DNA from: Candidatus Fermentithermobacillus carboniphilus
Lineage (GTDB): Bacteria > Bacillota > Sulfobacillia > Fermentithermobacillales > Fermentithermobacillaceae
Length of the DNA: 64,000 bases
Reading direction: 5' to 3'
Assembly (NCBI GenBank): GCA_018208355.1
Contig: CP062796.1
Span: forward strand, 1,334,494-1,398,493
Position numbers and translations under genes: made by a program. A model generated the notes under the pieces. It was not told where the DNA came from, did no database searches, and saw only the letters and a list, made by a program, of their open reading frames with translations. The number at the start of each line of letters is the position of its first letter. Within the stretch, counting starts at the first letter, position 1. This document shows, one piece after another, positions 44,704 to 51,949 of this stretch.

Positions 44704-45369
44704 TCAGGCGCTCTCGTCGTAAAGCCGATCAGCACACTCCCACCCAAGACGGTCGCAATCGAACGCCACACAATAAGAGCAAGCAAACGGGTACTTGCGG
44801 GGTGTGGCGACCTCCGTCTCACCCTGCTCATCCCTGGCAACGATCATCTTGTAAAAACCTAGCAAGTCCAGATCCAATTGTTCGGTTCGCAAAATAAGAT
44901 ACTCCACTAACTGTCGTGTCTCCACCGTAGAAAGCTCATATTGCTCAGCAACGTTGATTAGGTCTGATTTGCTCAACGTACCACACTCAGCCTTTGATAC
45001 AAGAGCATCAAGAGCTTTCTCGGGACACGTAGCTAGCGCCAGTTCATACCAAAAGGGGTCCTCATCGACATACTTCCGCCTGTAGCGCCGTCTACGCTGA
45101 CCCACTCTTGCGGGTCGCCGCGTCTTGACGCTTAGGCACCATTGCTGCGGTCTACTAGTAGGCAGCACGTTGCTGTCAGGTAGTCCGTCTACTATCTCAA
45201 TGCCAGCTAATCTGAGTCTCTTGTATATTGAATCTACGTCCTCGACCGATACCTCGATAGCCTCTTTGTCGAGAACATCCAATATCATCGTATAGGTTAT
45301 TAGACCGTCGTGCCGTTTGCCCTGACTGATCAACTTCCTCAGGCACCGCTCAAGAGCAGACTGGTTCAT
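44704..45369 (-). CDS. Sigma-70 region 1.1-like (HARE-HTH-like) protein with a four-cysteine tail
   Basis: Residues 5-65 follow the sigma-70 region 1.1 pattern closely: a leading Leu-rich helix with GK, then GLITYTMILDVL, VSVEDVDSIYKRL and AGIEIVDGLPDS. No sigma regions 2-4 follow. Next come a very basic stretch (RRPARVGQRRRRYRRKY, 84-100), a helical section, and a tail with Cys 197, 200, 205 and 212 (CxxCx4Cx6C) that could bind zinc or an Fe-S cluster. It is the first gene of the BREX operon, 33 bp before brxP. Region 1.1-like and HARE-HTH domains can mimic or contact DNA; a role in reading the host mark or in regulation is inference. Confidence 0.65.
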   Translation of the reverse strand: MNQSALERCLRKLISQGKRHDGLITYTMILDVLDKEAIEVSVEDVDSIYKRLRLAGIEIVDGLPDSNVLPTSRPQQWCLSVKTRRPARVGQRRRRYRRKYVDEDPFWYELALATCPEKALDALVSKAECGTLSKSDLINVAEQYELSTVETRQLVEYLILRTEQLDLDLLGFYKMIVARDEQGETEVATPRKYPFACSYCVAFDCDRLGWECADRLYDESA

Positions 45370-45639
45370 GTTCGACCCCGCTTAAACCAATCAACCATGC
45401 CCGAATTGACTGCTACTTGGTAAGTCTTTCTACAAACCCCACTCCAACCCTCTGGAATAATATGACAGACTCCTGATACGCTTCCGTGACGTACGAGCTG
45501 TACTAGCTACTACCGCAATTGTAAACGGCTACCCCGACACAGGTTGTCGGACCAGACAGGACTTCTGGTGGAAACAGCATTGTCACCGAAGCCTCCAGAA
45601 TTTGCGGGTACAACTCACGACAACCACGGCGTTTTAACT
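45370..45639. other. Region upstream of the defence operon, with eroded IS21 sequence
   Basis: This 270-bp stretch must contain the operon promoter (minus strand), but I could not find a clear -35/-10 pair. No gene is seen. The left end of the IS21 element was probably lost here. Confidence 0.35.
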
Positions 45640-46207
45640 TCCCTATCCGGGAACTCGATTACTGCGGTGGTAAGACAATTCTATAGGATTTCCTGAAGCC
45701 CTTTCGGCCTCTGCAAAAATCTGAGGCAACCGTTAGATTTGAGACCAAGCGGGGTGAGCAAGCTCAGGTTGACTTCGGAGTGTTCTAGCACGAGCATAAT
45801 GGCCACAAGCGCATGGCGTACGCCTTCGTGATGGCGCTGAGTTACTCGCGAGGGATGTACGTGGAGCTTGTAGACAGGCAAGATAGCAGCACCCTAAGAG
45901 CCGCGACGGGTTCGTGAGTTTCGGCGGCAGCCGTTACAGTGTGCCGTGGGCGTTCGCAGGCAGGACTGTCGAAGTACGTGAGAATGGGCATCATGTGGAG
46001 GTATTCTCGGCCGGAGTCAGGGTGGCGGTGCATCCCAAAGCAGTCCTCCCGGGTACTGTGGTGCCCCTGACCGGACAGTGGGACGAGATCCCGGTGGGTG
46101 ATTCCTCCCGGCCAAAACCCGTACTGGCGCTTCCGGTTTCAAGTCCCGAGGTTGAAGTCCGGCCTCTGAAGGTGTACGACAACTTTGCGGAGGTGAACGA
46201 CTATTGA
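45640..46207 (+). pseudogene. istA transposase remnant (IS21)
   Basis: A readable stretch DFLKPFRPLQKSEATVRFE then RGEQAQVDFG, a stop, and MAYAFVMALSYSRGMYVEL match the integrase core of IstA. After an apparent internal loss, the C-terminal domain reads YSVPWAFAGRTVEVRENG... and ends VRPLKVYDNFAEVNDY. The N-terminal half is missing. Confidence 0.85.
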
Positions 46208-46211
46208 TTGC

Positions 46212-46736
46212 GCTGGAAAGAGGCCGCTGCTCGGGCCTTCCAGAGTTGGTAAAACGCACCTTGCCCTGGCTTTGGGCATTGAGGCTATCAGGCATAGCAT
46301 CGGAGTCTACTTTGTGACCGCTCACACGCTCGTGGAAGACCTGAAGAGGGTTTACACTGGTAACAGGCTTGAGGGACCGATGCGTGTCTACATTGCACCG
46401 AAAGTACTGATCATCGACGAAGTGGGTTACCTCCCATTCGACTCGACCCGCGCCACCATGCTGCTTCAACTGGTCTCTGCCAGGTACGAATGGAGAAGCA
46501 TCATCCTTACTTCAAACAAAGGCTTCGGGGAGCGGGGTGAGATATTCGGAGACGCCGCCATAGCCACCGCTATCGTGGACCGCCTGCTGCACCATTCCCA
46601 CATAATCAACATCCGGGGAGAAAGCCACAGGCTGTGGGAGAAGAGACGAGCTGGCTTATTCAGCAACAGTTACACAAGCCCTAACAAGAACCCAAGACAA
46701 GGGGTCGGAAAATATTCAACCGGCCAAAGTGGGTGA
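46212..46736 (+). pseudogene. istB helper ATPase, N-terminus deleted
   Basis: The frame begins abruptly at the P-loop (LLGPSRVGKTHLALALG) and continues through Walker B KVLIIDEVGYLPF, LTSNKGFGERGEIFGD and DRLLHHSHIINIRGESHR. About 90 N-terminal residues are missing; istA ends only a few bases before. It cannot give full-length IstB. Confidence 0.85.
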
Positions 46737-46756
46737 ATCTTCGTCCAGCCTTGACA

Positions 46757-47109
46757 CTTGTCATCCTCGTAGAACCGGGCTAGTCTCTCCAATGAGGTCA
46801 GGTTGGGCATCTTAAAATGTGTTCCAAGTCTATGGGTTTTTACGTCAACGATATAGTAAAAGCCATCTTTGTCAGTAAACGCCAGGTCGGTCATTGCTCT
46901 ACGAACATCACTACAATACTCAGAGCATAAATCTCCAATTAATGATCGAAAATGTTCGCATAGGATGGTTTGTATTGCATCCCCTACCGCCCTGGTACTC
47001 GTGGCCGTTTGGGTTGACAGAAAATCTGGTTGAGATTGAGAAGATTGACGATAGCCTTCTCGATAGCCTTGTATTCTTTCGTGTAGAAGATCCGGCTTTT
47101 CGTTACCAT
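46757..47109 (-). pseudogene. Type II restriction endonuclease, frameshifted and truncated by IS21
   Basis: ATG at 47109 has GAGGAGG 7 nt upstream and encodes a natural-looking start (MVTKSRIFYTKEYKAIEKA). The frame then needs a 1-nt shift near 47030-47060 to continue as FLSTQTATSTRAVGDAIQ and MTDLAFTDKDGFYYIVDVKTH. The last segment looks like a PD-(D/E)xK core (Asp, then DVK). The gene ends at FYEDDK where the IS21 tip begins. It follows the methyltransferase by 70 bp on the same strand, the usual order of a type II system. Both lesions should abolish activity. Confidence 0.72.
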
Positions 47110-47179
47110 GCGTAGTCCTCCTCGATGTGTTCATCGACAAGTAACAGCCCACTTTCTACCGGCCTGTTTCCGCAATCAC

Positions 47180-48142
47180 TTAATGTGAAGACGCTCTCTG
47201 GTCCTGAAACGAGTTTCTCTCCCAAAAGACTCCTTCGGCATAGCCTTGTATGGTCCTATCCTGCTCCGCCATTGCCAGCCGTTTCTCGGCCAGACAGCAG
47301 TACGTTTGGTCAAGTTCGATACCCACATATCGTCTCCCGAGTTTCTTAGCCACAACTGAAGTTGTACCTGAACCCAAAAACGGATCCAGGACTAAATCTC
47401 CCGGGCGAGAACTTGCAAGGATGATCTTTGCCAAGAGTTTTTCCGGCTTTTGGGTCGGGTGGTCTGTATTTTCTGGCATAGACCAAAATGGCACAGTTAA
47501 ATCCGTCCAGATATTCGATGGATATGTAAGACGATAGTTTCCATTTTTCGTCCTTTCCCAATCTCTAGGTTTGTGATTTGAGTCCGTATAAGGGGCAAGG
47601 ACACGCCGTTTTAGCTTCACTGCCTCCACGTTGAAGAAATACTCCTGTGACATGGTGCAAAACCATATATCTTCACTGCAGTTCTTCCAGTTCGTTTTTG
47701 CCCCTCTTCCTTTTTCACGCTCCCAGGTGATGCGGTTTCGGACAAAGAGATATTTATCTGCGACAAGGTGAATCGCTGCCGAAGACCGCCAATCGCCACA
47801 AATATATACCGACGCCGTGGGCTTCAGTGTCTTCAACAATTTCGGAAACCAAGACTCAAACCATGCCATGTACTCCTCAATGGAACACCCTCTAAATACA
47901 CTGCCGTTGAAGGACTTCGTCAAGTTGTACGGTGGATCTACGAAAAGAAGGTCTACAAAACGTGTAGGTAGCCAATCGAGGATTTCGAAAAAGTCCTGGT
48001 TTATCGTTCGGTTTTCAATCTCTTTGAGTTCAACCGGCCCGGAAAGCTTGAGTAGCTTTTTCTCAAAGAGAGCTATTTCCTCGGGGGAGAGTGTGATTGT
48101 TCTGTTTCTAGGTGCTCTCGCTTTCCTATCCGCTGTGCCCAT
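47180..48142 (-). CDS. DNA adenine/cytosine N-methyltransferase (type II R-M, beta class)
   Basis: The 320 residues have the catalytic DPPYNL motif (69-74) before the SAM-binding DPFLGSGTT motif near residue 255, the order of beta-class N6-adenine or N4-cytosine methyltransferases; DPPY favours N6-adenine. Between them lies VYICGDWRSSAAIHL and the recognition region. The gene is open and intact, while its endonuclease partner downstream is broken, so it now acts as a solitary methyltransferase. The recognition site cannot be read from sequence. Confidence 0.88.
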   Translation of the reverse strand: MGTADRKARAPRNRTITLSPEEIALFEKKLLKLSGPVELKEIENRTINQDFFEILDWLPTRFVDLLFVDPPYNLTKSFNGSVFRGCSIEEYMAWFESWFPKLLKTLKPTASVYICGDWRSSAAIHLVADKYLFVRNRITWEREKGRGAKTNWKNCSEDIWFCTMSQEYFFNVEAVKLKRRVLAPYTDSNHKPRDWERTKNGNYRLTYPSNIWTDLTVPFWSMPENTDHPTQKPEKLLAKIILASSRPGDLVLDPFLGSGTTSVVAKKLGRRYVGIELDQTYCCLAEKRLAMAEQDRTIQGYAEGVFWERNSFQDQRASSH

Positions 48143-48664
48143 GAAACCATATCCTCCCCATACTATTACAAAAAACTCTCCTAAGGCCGATGCTCAGTTA
48201 ATTCGCCTCGCGAACGACGACCAGTTCAAACGACCAGACAAAGACGCGCGATGCTTCGACTTCGACGCCCGACCCGAGGCATGTCTGGTTGCTGTATCCC
48301 CAAGAGCTCAAGGTACTGGACCGGGTTCAGGTGCTTCAGGGCTTGGTGTGGCCTAACGCAAGTATACACCTTATGGGTTTGCCCCTGAGCGCGAACTGTG
48401 GCTCTTCAACAGTTCCAAATTCTCTTTCGCTTGTCCGATACAGCCTATCTACTGCTCTATTCAACTTGGGAAATCTAGGGGGCAAACAGAAGAGCAGCTC
48501 ACCTGACCAATTAGGTTTCGTACAGTTTGCGACCGCCTTTTATCTCTCCTGCTGTCGGTCCCCTCTCTCTTTTAGTCCGCCTGTTTTAGATGTCTCTCAA
48601 CTTCGGGTCTACTTCTCTTATCAAATCGGGTTGTGGCCCCTAGAACCCTGCGCACTGGTGTTTT
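48143..48664. other. 522-bp stretch without a recognised gene
   Basis: Between the methyltransferase and the integrase remnant. Open frames of 100 or more codons exist (48289-48678 plus), but their translations do not look like folded proteins and lack an SD. I see no repeat or RNA. Confidence 0.4.
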
Positions 48665-48689
48665 ATGGATCTTCATAGCTTCGGTCAGG

Positions 48690-49003
48690 CCACGTTAGTT
48701 AAAAACGCAAACCACGCTACTAAGGGGTTCTGTAACCGAAGAGAAGCTCAAGCCTACAAGACGCAGGTTTTGGCCGAATTACAGAAGGGGGTGTTTGTGG
48801 AACCAGCAAAGCTTACCCTGGCTGAGTTTGCGGAAGGATGTCTGGGGTCTGTAAAGCTAAGTTTATCCCCAGAACACGGCAACGATACGAACTCCACCTG
48901 CGGGTTCGGCTACATTGTTAAGCGGATAGGCTCACTCTTGACAAATACTGGTGGGCACCAAACGGGCACCAAATCGGCTGAAAAAGAAAAACCTGAATCC
49001 TAG
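48690..49003 (+). pseudogene. Tyrosine recombinase (integrase) remnant next to tRNA-Lys
   Basis: The N-terminal arm/SAM-like domain is readable: KGFCNRREAQAYKTQVLAEL, then QKGVFVEPAKLTLAEFAE, typical of ICE and phage integrases. The catalytic domain is gone, and the frame jumps to a C-terminal tail (GGHQTGTKSAEKEKPES). It ends 17 bp from the 3' end of the tRNA-Lys gene, the classic position of an integrase at its att site. It is a deletion derivative and not active. Confidence 0.72.
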
Positions 49004-49019
49004 AATTCGGGGTTTTATC

Positions 49020-49095
49020 TGGTGGGCCATACAGGACTCGAACCTGTAACCACCCGATTAAGAGTCGGATGCTCTACCGATTGAGCTAATGGCCC
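49020..49095 (-). tRNA. tRNA-Lys (anticodon CTT)
   Basis: The full cloverleaf is readable on the minus strand: acceptor GGGCCAT/ATGGCCC, D-arm GCTC..GAGC, anticodon loop with CTT, T-arm with GGTTCGAGTCC, and encoded CCA. Its 3' end faces the accessory island and is the likely integration site. Confidence 0.96.
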
Positions 49096-49103
49096 ACAAC
49101 AAA

Positions 49104-49179
49104 TGGTAGCGGCGACTGGACTCGAACCAGTGACACTGCGGGTATGAACCGCATGCTCTACCAACTGAGCTACGCCGCC
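49104..49179 (-). tRNA. tRNA-Met (anticodon CAT, elongator type)
   Basis: Minus-strand cloverleaf: acceptor GGCGGCG/CGCCGCT, anticodon loop TTCATAC, T-arm GGTTCGAGTCC, encoded CCA. The paired first base argues against initiator tRNA. It lies 8 bp upstream of tRNA-Lys. An Ile-CAT identity cannot be excluded but the sequence looks like elongator Met. Confidence 0.93.
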
Positions 49180-49274
49180 ACGTAAGCAACCTTCATTATA
49201 CCCAGAGCTCTTTCAGTCGTCAATGTGTGTTGTACTAGTTGGTGTGCTCATGTGCATTTGCCCGGTGCTCATCC

Positions 49275-49856
49275 TCACCTATCACCAGGACCGCCCCGGA
49301 TATTCTCGACTGGTCGTGCAGCAAAATCCCTATCTTCGGGATACCAGGTGGTCCACGGACCGAGGACGTCGTCGTACATCCAGCACCCCCTGCGCACCGG
49401 GATTTCTGCCGCTCGCCCCGTCGGAAGGCACAGGATATCGCACACAATGCGGCGGAGCCTGTCTCTTTCTCCTATGGTTGTTGCGTATATTATCAGAACA
49501 AAGTCTGTCGGCGCTTCAGGATATCCGACACGCGGCAGTCCCGTTCGCACGACCTGGATGGGGCATTTTGATATCTTCGACATAGCCGAACCAACCGCGA
49601 CAGTGATAGCCTGAGCCAGGTTATCCAGCATACCAAACCGGAGTTCTTCTTGAAATTCGTCCCGAAGGCCGATAAGTGATTCCCCTATGGTTTTCCCCTT
49701 GCTCCAGACCTCTATTTTCCAGCAGTTTATACATTCAGGTACAGGCTTCCGAAATCGGGCTACAACCTCGCGGCATAGGGCGCACTTCGAAGCCCAGAAG
49801 TCGTTGGGCCATCCGTAATAACGCCAGACGGCATCTTCGAGGAATCTCAAGGACAT
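49275..49856 (-). CDS. Conserved-looking hypothetical protein with two CxxC pairs
   Basis: The 193-residue product starts MSLRFLEDAVWRYYGWPND and has CALC near residue 25 and CINC near residue 42, a spacing that suits a zinc ribbon. The rest is alpha/beta with several hydrophobic strands (FVLIIYATTIG). I do not recognise the family. It lies between tRNA-Met and tRNA-Leu on the same strand as both. Its open frame, codon use and cysteine motif suggest a real gene. Confidence 0.6.
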   Translation of the reverse strand: MSLRFLEDAVWRYYGWPNDFWASKCALCREVVARFRKPVPECINCWKIEVWSKGKTIGESLIGLRDEFQEELRFGMLDNLAQAITVAVGSAMSKISKCPIQVVRTGLPRVGYPEAPTDFVLIIYATTIGERDRLRRIVCDILCLPTGRAAEIPVRRGCWMYDDVLGPWTTWYPEDRDFAARPVENIRGGPGDR

Positions 49857-50000
49857 TCACCCTAACAAATTATATGTGGGGGTACAACTGAGATCCTTGC
49901 ACTCCAGGCAAATTGGGGAGGACGTGCCGCTACTGATAAGCCTGGCCCTAGTGGCAGCAACAACCATCGCAGTGATGCGGACTGACCACGTAAGTCGAAT

Positions 50001-50089
50001 TGGTGCCGGGGGCGGGATTTGAACCCGCACGGGCCTTACGACCCAAGGGATTTTAAGTCCCCATTGTCTACCGGTTCCAACACCCCGGC
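50001..50089 (-). tRNA. tRNA-Leu (anticodon TAA)
   Basis: Minus-strand cloverleaf with acceptor GCCGGGG/CCCCGGC, anticodon loop CTTAAAA, a long variable arm as in class II tRNAs, T-arm GGTTCAAATCC, and encoded CCA. It lies 7 bp from the stop of the S1-domain gene. Confidence 0.95.
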
Positions 50090-50096
50090 ATAAACA

Positions 50097-50489
50097 TTAA
50101 AACTCTCTGCGGGACCCACGGCCTCCACGCTTCGAGTCAACGTTTCTACGCAAGTCAGCTTGCCGTTCGTCGCTTTCCTTGAGGAAGCGGGCAAGTTTAT
50201 CTTCGAAACTTGCTTTAGCGCGCCGGCTGTCAACGGCAGATCGCGGGCGGTATGTGGGGCTGGCTTGCTTTATACTCAGTCCTATCTTGCCTGATGCGTC
50301 CACCGACAGAACCTTGACGCGAACTTTGTCATTTTTCTTCACATATTCATTAATGTCCTTAACGTAAGCGTCTGCGATCTCAGAGATATGAACTAATCCG
50401 GTCTTGCCGTCAGGTAAACTCACGAATGCGCCGAAATTTGTGACTCCAGTAACGACTCCTTCAACTATCGCTCCTACCTCGAGCGCCAT
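50097..50489 (-). CDS. S1-domain RNA-binding protein (YabR-like)
   Basis: One S1 domain fills the first 75 residues: VGAIVEGVVTGVTNFGAFVSL, GKTGLVHISEIAD and VRVKVLSVDASGKIGLSIKQ. The tail is basic and low in complexity. In B. subtilis the homologue yabR lies between divIC and spoIIE with tRNAs next to it; here the tRNAs follow it, but the island and an inversion separate it from spoIIE and divIC. It probably contacts ribosomes or RNA; the exact role is not known. Confidence 0.9.
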   Translation of the reverse strand: MALEVGAIVEGVVTGVTNFGAFVSLPDGKTGLVHISEIADAYVKDINEYVKKNDKVRVKVLSVDASGKIGLSIKQASPTYRPRSAVDSRRAKASFEDKLARFLKESDERQADLRRNVDSKRGGRGSRREF

Positions 50490-50674
50490 ACCTCCGACAT
50501 TCCTCCCGGGATCTTGAAAATAAATCCGGCAAACTGATTATAGCTTATGCAACTTTCGAGTGTCAAGGATACAGTATTCCCAAGAGCATCCAGCATGTGT
50601 TAATAGCAGGACATTTCCTTTCAGCTCTCAAGCGTACGGTCAGGATTTCAGTCACACATACGGTCCGCTCCGAG

Positions 50675-50702
50675 GAATATCTTATGGTATCTAGCATAGT
50701 TA
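50675..50702 (+). promoter_or_regulatory. yabP: Candidate sigma-E promoter of yabP-yabQ
   Basis: GAATATC (50675-50681) and CATAGTTA (50695-50702) are 13 bp apart, close to the sigma-E consensus (kmATATT, CATAcaAT). yabP is sigma-E dependent in B. subtilis. The -10 is imperfect downstream of CATA. Confidence 0.45.
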
Positions 50703-50760
50703 TCCGTGATGGGATGTTTCGTGTCCTTCGGAATTCAGTATACCAACGGAGGTATGCCTT

Positions 50761-51054
50761 TTGGACGACTTTGAAATGGACGAAAAGGGGCACAAGGTAG
50801 AGATTTTCCAGCGGGAGCAAGTCAGGCTCCATGGTGTGATCCACGTTGAAAGCTTTGATGACCGCCAGGTCGTCATCGAAACAGAAATGGGAATCCTCGC
50901 TTTAACTGGGGAAGACTTTCACATAACCAGCCTTGACCTTGAAAAGGGCCAGATGCTCATTGAAGGGATGGTTGTGGCGCTGGAATACTCCGGTCTTGAC
51001 AAGTCAAAGTCGAGGCAAAAAGAACGAGGGTTTTTCCAGAGGCTTTTCAGGTAG
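50761..51054 (+). CDS. yabP: Sporulation protein YabP
   Basis: The 97-residue protein has the YabP/YqfC fold pattern: KVEIFQREQVRLHGVIHVESFDD, VIETEMGILALTGEDFHI and GMVVALEY, with a basic tail. It is made in the mother cell during sporulation and is needed for cortex formation or its control. The start is TTG at 50761 with GGAGGT exactly 7 nt upstream. It precedes yabQ by 3 bp. The orientation is opposite to yabO and yabR, unlike in B. subtilis. Confidence 0.9.
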   Translation: MDDFEMDEKGHKVEIFQREQVRLHGVIHVESFDDRQVVIETEMGILALTGEDFHITSLDLEKGQMLIEGMVVALEYSGLDKSKSRQKERGFFQRLFR

Positions 51055-51057
51055 AAC

Positions 51058-51516
51058 ATGCAAACCCCGGTTGAAGTGCAATTATGGCGCCTTTCAGCCC
51101 TTTTCCTTTTGGGAATAGGCTGTAACATCGTTTTTCACGCGTACACCGCCTTCCGCGCAGCCGTGTCACTCGGGAGACTTTACCGGCACTTTTTCGACCT
51201 TTTGCTAGCAGTGTTTGTACTGAGCTCTCTGGCACTAGTCATATTTATCGTCAATTACGGGGAAATCAGGTTGTACGTACCAGTTGCAATCGGCCTGGGT
51301 TTTTTGACTTCCAACTTCCTTGTAGGAAACGTGACCTACCGGGTTTTTCTGTCGCTTTTCCGGTCAATCCGGAAAAGCCTGCGGTGGCTGGTGAGGACAG
51401 TCATCGTACCGGCGAAGAACACCTCGCGGAGAATCCTTTCGACCCTCAGACAGTGGCTGTCTCCCTCCGAACCACCAGGAAACGGCAACCTGCCTCCAGA
51501 AAATCCGGCAGATTGA
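51058..51516 (+). CDS. yabQ: Spore cortex biosynthesis protein YabQ
   Basis: A polytopic membrane protein of 152 residues with about four helices (LWRLSALFLLGIGCNIVFHAY, FDLLLAVFVLSSLALVIFI, LYVPVAIGLGFLTSNFLVG) and a basic cytoplasmic tail, as expected for YabQ, which is required for cortex synthesis at the outer forespore membrane. ATG directly follows yabP. The next gene is 196 bp on. Confidence 0.9.
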   Translation: MQTPVEVQLWRLSALFLLGIGCNIVFHAYTAFRAAVSLGRLYRHFFDLLLAVFVLSSLALVIFIVNYGEIRLYVPVAIGLGFLTSNFLVGNVTYRVFLSLFRSIRKSLRWLVRTVIVPAKNTSRRILSTLRQWLSPSEPPGNGNLPPENPAD

Positions 51517-51665
51517 CCGGTTGGTTCAAGGAACTTCCCATCCGCGAATTTACCTCCGTCGCTGCATCGTTCTCAAATCTCGTACTCAGCTCCTCCATGT
51601 CTTATCACTTTCCTGTTGGGAAAGAAGGATTTCCCGAACCGGCGTCGAATAGGCTTGTACTAATT

Positions 51666-51697
51666 CTGTCCACATATTGTGCATAATTTGTGGATAA
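51666..51697. promoter_or_regulatory. DnaA-box-like pair between yabQ and the HTH gene
   Basis: TGTGGATAA at 51689-51697 is the exact inverse of the DnaA box TTATCCACA. CTGTCCACA at 51666-51674 matches 7 of 9 in the other orientation. A single exact 9-mer can be chance. Confidence 0.3.
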
Positions 51698-51712
51698 CCC
51701 GGGGGATAAGAT

Positions 51713-51949
51713 GTGCAAATCGAGATCCGGGGAGCGGAACGGCTCAGCTTTAGAGAACGCCAGGTAGTCGTCCTCAAGGAAATGGGCTATTCTGCTCAAG
51801 CTATAGCGGAGAAACTGGGGTTGAGTACCGCCACCGTGGCAACCCTTTACAACAGAGCAAAGACCAAGGGATACCAGGTGGTCATCGTTATTTCCGGAGA
51901 CCCGCTGAACCTATTCGGCGGTGATGAACCGGAGGAGGAGTCGAAATGA
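51713..51949 (+). CDS. Small LuxR/sigma-4-like helix-turn-helix protein
   Basis: The 78 residues include a clean HTH, LSFRERQVVVLKEMGYSAQAIAEKLGLSTATVATLYNRAKTKG in pattern (positions 11-52), like LuxR-type or sigma region 4 domains, and an acidic tail. The start is GTG at 51713 with GGGGGA 6 nt upstream. It overlaps divIC by ATGA, so the two are coupled. It may regulate division or sporulation genes; I know no name for it. Confidence 0.75.
   Translation: MQIEIRGAERLSFRERQVVVLKEMGYSAQAIAEKLGLSTATVATLYNRAKTKGYQVVIVISGDPLNLFGGDEPEEESK

Larger units (their letters stand above)
45640..46756 (+). mobile_element. Decayed IS21-family element
   Basis: istA and istB fragments lie in the order and orientation of IS21. 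The right end ends in ...AGCCTTGACA at 46756 (TGTCAAGG on the other strand, an IS21-type tip). The left tip is not found. Stop codons in istA and loss of the start of istB make it immobile. It entered the restriction endonuclease gene immediately to the right. Confidence 0.82.

Noticed and set aside
48289..48678. 129-codon plus-strand frame beside the integrase remnant
   Set aside because: The translation looks like random sequence with no SD and no motif; a transposase-like reading of its start was too weak to claim.
49924..50020. Hydrophobic plus-strand mini-ORF (GTG after GGGGAGG)
   Set aside because: SD spacing is only 2-3 nt and the frame runs into the antisense of tRNA-Leu, so it is probably chance.
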